Positions 5,486 to 8,272 of a stretch of DNA of 8,272 nucleotides are shown here, piece after piece (position 1 is the stretch's first letter; every line of letters begins with the position of its first letter). Source of the DNA: Nitrospinota bacterium (GTDB lineage: Bacteria; Nitrospirota; Nitrospiria; Nitrospirales; UBA8639); NCBI GenBank assembly GCA_022561525.1, contig JADFRB010000063.1, forward strand, positions 1-8,272. The letters are read 5' to 3'. The notes below the pieces were generated by a model. It searched no databases, was not told where the DNA came from, and saw only the letters and a program-made list of their open reading frames with translations. Position numbers and translations under genes: made by a program.

Positions 5486-7861
5486 CTAGGCCGCGTACAG
5501 AAGGGTCTGGAGGCGGTGGACGGCCTCTCTTAATTGGTCTGGTCCCCCCAAAAGTTCGGCGATCTCTACCACATTTCCATGTTCGGAGATCGGCGGGACT
5601 TTCAGAATATCGGGGATCAGGAATTGGGCTGTTCCATGTTCGGCGTATTTTTCTAACAGCTCGTTCAGGATTGTTTGTGCTTCTTGACTGTATTGGTCGA
5701 AGAAATCCTTTTTCTCCTTGCAAAGACGATCTGCGCGTTCCCTTCGTGTTCGGAGTGGGGCATTAAAGGCGATATGGCACAGCAGATCAAACGGGTCAGC
5801 TTCCAGTTGTTGTGTGGCAGCGGCTAGTTCGTCGAAATCGATACCTCGGTCGGCAAGTTGTTCGATGATTTCGGATCGTTTCTCTGGATCGGCCCACTGG
5901 GTTTTGAGGTTGGCGGCTGACGGATAGAGCGTTCTGACTTTTTCTGCGGCATAGTCGGTGAACTTGACCACAGAAAGCTGGCTGCCATCCGGATCTAGTT
6001 CATACACGAGGTGGGCGGCGATTTCGACTTGTCCACCATCAAAGTAATATTTCCTTCGCGGTTTTTCTGAATCGTCATGACCATTCTGGTCAAGAGTGAA
6101 GCTTTCCTCAGTTTCTGCCGCAAAGCTGTGATCTTCAATGATTTCATAGGTTGCGGGGATTGTGTCCCCAGCTTCATTAATCTGCTCTTCGGTGATCAAG
6201 GCAGGTTCGCCGTCAAACCCTGGATCGGCAAACAGGCGGGTGGCTGAGCCGGTGTAGTCTAAAATATTGAAGTATAGTTTTCCATACTCGTCTCGGACAC
6301 GCGTGCCCCGTCCGATGATTTGCTTGAAGTCCGTCATGGATTCCACCACTCGTGCCAAGACGATGTTTTTGCATGTGGGGGCATCGATCCCGGTGGTGAG
6401 GAGTTGGGAGGTCGTGAGGATCACCGGCGAGGTTTTCTCCAAATCCTGAAACCGGCCCAAATGGCCCCGCCCAATTTGTCCTTCTTCTGAGGTGACACGG
6501 CAGACATAGTCTGGAAACTGTTGGACCAAGTCGGCGTTGAGATTGCTTAATGTACGCCGCATTTCGTCAGCATGATCTTGATCCACACAGAAAACGATGG
6601 TTTTGGCAAAACGATCGGCTTTCTTCATGAATTCGGTGAAGTGCCGGGCAATGGCTTCGGTTCGTTTTCGAAGTGCCACCACGCGTTCAAAATCTTTGGT
6701 TTGGTATTCTTCGTCAGGGATTTCTCGGCCATACCGATCTAGGTCGTTCTTGCTAGGTCTCCATCCAGCAGCGTCCCACGTGGTCATGACCCTGTGGACT
6801 CGGTAGGGAGCCAAAAATCCATCCTCAATGCCTTGCTTGAGGCTGTAGGTATAGATCGGATTACCAAAATACCTGTAGGTGTCTCGATTGTCCTCGCGGA
6901 GGGGCGTTGCGGTCATGCCGAGTTGGAAGGCTGGCGCAAAGTATTCTAGTATCTCACGCCAATTACTGGCATCTCGTGCGCTTCCCCGGTGACACTCGTC
7001 CACGATTATGAGGTCGAAAAAGTCCTGCGGATATTCCTTGTAGAGACCTGGCCGTCGCTCATCCTTAGCAAGGGCTTGGTAAATGGCAAAGTACATTTCT
7101 CGACCCTTGCTGGCTTCCCCGTGCTCGATTTTCCAGCGGGCATCACCCATGGCAGCGAAGATTTTGTCTTTGGGATCATCGATCAGGATGTTGCGGTCAG
7201 CGAGGTATAAGATTTTTGGCCGACGATGCTTTCCGGTTCGATTCCAGCGACTACTCCATAACTTCCAGCAGATTTGAAAAGCCACGACCGTTTTCCCAGT
7301 CCCCGTGGCCATGGTGAGCAGGATTCGTTGCTTTCCCTGAAGGAGTGCCTGCGCTGTTCGATTAATGGCAATCTCCTGGTAATACCGCGGACTTTTTCCT
7401 GTGAGATGATTGGATGGAGTCAAAAGCTGTTGCACTGTTTTCTCATCAGCGAGGCCTTGGTGTTTTCGGAAACGATCCCAAAGCTCATCCGGTGAAGGAA
7501 ATGTTTCAATCTCTCGTTCCTTTCCCGTGGTGTAATCGAATTCAATTATGCCGTGTCCGTTTGTGGCATAGGCGAATTTTAGTCCCAAGATTTCTGCATA
7601 ATCTTTAGCCTGCCCTAGGCCATCCCCGGGTGACTTATGAGAGGCCTTAGCCTCCACCACCGCGATCATGAAATCTCTGGTATGGCGTAAAAGATAATCG
7701 GCCCGCTTTTGGGGGCGGCGATGGACCCTTTTGCCAGAAACAACGATGCGTCCGTCTGTAAATGTTTTTTGTTCAGTGAACGAATGCGGATCATTATCCC
7801 AACCCGCTTCAATCAATTTGGGGAGGACGTACTTTCGGCAAGTGTCCGCTTCAGTCATCAT
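5486..7861 (-). CDS. hsdR: Type I restriction enzyme subunit HsdR (EcoEI-like)
   Basis: The motor and nuclease subunit: it binds the M2S complex, translocates DNA using ATP, and cleaves far from the unmethylated target. The 791 residues are full length for the EcoEI-like branch. The N-terminal PD-(D/E)xK nuclease shows Asp55 (ADYLL), Glu70-x-Lys72 (VVEAKA) and the QxxxY motif at 84-88. Superfamily 2 helicase motifs follow: Walker A ATGTGKT 185-191, DECH 288-291, TATP 317-320, TTGIDAP about 489-495, and QIIGRGTR 514-521. The rest (about 600-791) fits the EcoEI-type R C-terminal domain that docks on the methylase. An in-frame TAA lies a few codons upstream of the ATG at 7861, so translation starts there or at the next codon, also ATG. 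There is no Shine-Dalgarno at proper distance (AGGAG is 17 bases away). A promoter just upstream implies a nearly leaderless message. No defect is visible. Confidence 0.96.
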   Translation of the reverse strand: MMTEADTCRKYVLPKLIEAGWDNDPHSFTEQKTFTDGRIVVSGKRVHRRPQKRADYLLRHTRDFMIAVVEAKASHKSPGDGLGQAKDYAEILGLKFAYATNGHGIIEFDYTTGKEREIETFPSPDELWDRFRKHQGLADEKTVQQLLTPSNHLTGKSPRYYQEIAINRTAQALLQGKQRILLTMATGTGKTVVAFQICWKLWSSRWNRTGKHRRPKILYLADRNILIDDPKDKIFAAMGDARWKIEHGEASKGREMYFAIYQALAKDERRPGLYKEYPQDFFDLIIVDECHRGSARDASNWREILEYFAPAFQLGMTATPLREDNRDTYRYFGNPIYTYSLKQGIEDGFLAPYRVHRVMTTWDAAGWRPSKNDLDRYGREIPDEEYQTKDFERVVALRKRTEAIARHFTEFMKKADRFAKTIVFCVDQDHADEMRRTLSNLNADLVQQFPDYVCRVTSEEGQIGRGHLGRFQDLEKTSPVILTTSQLLTTGIDAPTCKNIVLARVVESMTDFKQIIGRGTRVRDEYGKLYFNILDYTGSATRLFADPGFDGEPALITEEQINEAGDTIPATYEIIEDHSFAAETEESFTLDQNGHDDSEKPRRKYYFDGGQVEIAAHLVYELDPDGSQLSVVKFTDYAAEKVRTLYPSAANLKTQWADPEKRSEIIEQLADRGIDFDELAAATQQLEADPFDLLCHIAFNAPLRTRRERADRLCKEKKDFFDQYSQEAQTILNELLEKYAEHGTAQFLIPDILKVPPISEHGNVVEIAELLGGPDQLREAVHRLQTLLYAA

Positions 7862-7872
7862 GAGTGAAGAAG

Positions 7873-7901
7873 ATTATGCTCCTGGAGTGAGTGCGTATCA
7901 A
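7873..7901 (-). promoter_or_regulatory. Candidate sigma70-like promoter of hsdR
   Basis: On the minus strand TTGATA (7901-7896, 5 of 6 to consensus) is separated by 17 bases from CATAAT (7878-7873, 5 of 6). Only 11 bases lie between the -10 box and the hsdR ATG. A start site about seven bases past the -10 would leave a leader of about five bases, in agreement with the missing ribosome binding site. Confidence 0.6.
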
Positions 7902-7919
7902 GAATGGTCGAAGAATGGT
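7900..7919. repeat. Tandem 9-base direct repeat next to the hsdR -35 box
   Basis: AAGAATGGT occurs at 7900-7908 and again at 7911-7919, with a CG between, so the period is 11 bases, about one helical turn. In hsdR orientation it reads ACCATTCTT twice, and the proximal copy touches the -35 hexamer. This is a typical arrangement for a regulator binding as a head-to-tail dimer. No regulator gene is visible in the window. Confidence 0.45.
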
Positions 7920-7976
7920 TGATTATGGGGAAAGTCAATGAAAGGATTGCGGAAATTCTTCTCTTTTTTTCGCCCC

Positions 7977-8005
7977 AGGACACCACTTTGGGCCTATGGT
8001 AAAAT
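7977..8005 (+). promoter_or_regulatory. Candidate extended -10 promoter of uvrB
   Basis: TGGTAAAAT (7997-8005) matches the extended -10 pattern TGnTATAAT at all but one position. AGGACA (7977-7982) is a 4-of-6 -35 box at 17-base spacing. A start near 8012 would give a leader of about 11 bases before the uvrB ATG. I see no E. coli-type LexA box (CTG-N10-CAG) beside it. It diverges from the hsdR promoter within the same 161-base spacer. Confidence 0.5.
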
Positions 8006-8022
8006 GATACAGAGAAACTCTT

Positions 8023-8272
8023 ATGTCCGGATTTGTCTTACAATCTGAATTCTCCCCCAAAGGGGATCAAGGCAAGGCGATTGATGCCTTGACGGCCGGG
8101 TTGCGCAAGGGGCTCAAGCATCAGGTGTTGCTGGGTGTGACCGGTTCGGGCAAGACATTTACGATGGCTAATGTGATTGCCCGGGTGCAAAAGCCCACGC
8201 TGGTGGTGGTTCACAACAAGACGCTGGCCGCGCAGCTTTATCAGGAGTTCAAAGCTTTTTTCCCCAACAATG
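8023..8272 (+). CDS. uvrB: Excinuclease ABC subunit B, N-terminal part (runs off right edge)
   Basis: Damage-verification helicase of nucleotide excision repair, which takes DNA from UvrA and recruits UvrC. The 83 visible residues match the UvrB N-terminus closely: [14 protein letters not shown] (about 10-23), Walker A GVTGSGKT at 38-45 followed by FTMANVIA, and [27 protein letters not shown]. The ATG at 8023 gives the family's usual start ([10 protein letters not shown]). Only a weak purine stretch (AGAGAAA) precedes it. It is a conserved housekeeping gene and marks the right border of the defence locus. Nothing is unusual in the visible part. Confidence 0.96.
   Translation, partial: MSGFVLQSEFSPKGDQGKAIDALTAGLRKGLKHQVLLGVTGSGKTFTMANVIARVQKPTLVVVHNKTLAAQLYQEFKAFFPNN

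Noticed and set aside
6989..6997. DECH in place of DEAH or DEAD in HsdR motif II
   Set aside because: DECH is a common variant in this branch of type I R subunits and is not a defect.
1..8272. CRISPR arrays, tRNA or rRNA genes, insertion sequences, integrase genes or attachment sites
   Set aside because: I looked for spaced repeats, cloverleaf-like stretches, transposase motifs and terminal inverted repeats and saw none; apart from the hsdS tail duplication there is no visible mobile-element footprint.

Overview
The window holds a type I restriction-modification (hsd) locus with accessory genes. It is bounded by parts of two ordinary chromosomal genes that run off the edges. At the right edge is the start of uvrB on the + strand. 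At the left edge is a secreted SH3-like/endonuclease-exonuclease-phosphatase (EEP) protein on the - strand. Everything between them lies on the - strand and reads right to left: hsdR, hsdM, hsdS, a DUF6978-like gene, a DUF1828/DUF1829 gene, a GIY-YIG nuclease with a RAMA/DUF4357-like tail, then the EEP gene. The source is a bacterium of roughly 50% GC with sigma70-like promoters. The UvrB N-terminus and a cleavable signal peptide fit a Gram-negative type cell. Nitrospirota is a guess from memory of similar UvrB proteins, not something the window proves.

Right part (5359-8272): uvrB and hsdR diverge from a 161-base spacer with a promoter candidate for each. The hsdR promoter lies so close to the ATG that the mRNA would be nearly leaderless. 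A tandem 9-base direct repeat abuts its -35 box. hsdR (EcoEI-like, complete motifs) is followed 10 bases later by a perfect 15-bp inverted repeat flanked by A5/T5, a likely bidirectional terminator separating the restriction gene from the modification genes.

Middle part (2669-5358): hsdM has all its catalytic motifs but is cut by one in-frame TAA. After that stop the same frame stays open for 34 family-like codons and ends in an ATGA overlap with hsdS. The C-terminal segment therefore appears to have been lost by a recent nonsense change, or the base is a sequencing error. hsdS is a normal two-target-domain specificity subunit.

Left part (1-2668): after hsdS comes a 133-base gap with a perfect TATAAT overlapping a 14-base palindrome, then the DUF6978-like and DUF1828 genes joined by a TGATG overlap. 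Directly after the DUF1828 stop, in the same frame, lies a diverged second copy of the 3' end of hsdS. This orphan tail carries the ribosome binding site of the GIY-YIG gene. It suggests that the GIY-YIG gene once followed an hsdS directly and that the DUF pair was inserted between them or replaced the body of a second hsdS.

Together the locus combines classical self/non-self discrimination by methylation (HsdRMS), a putative modified-DNA-reading nuclease (GIY-YIG/RAMA), and a two-gene module of unknown biochemistry. The DUF pair in this setting is the best candidate for an undescribed defence or regulatory module.
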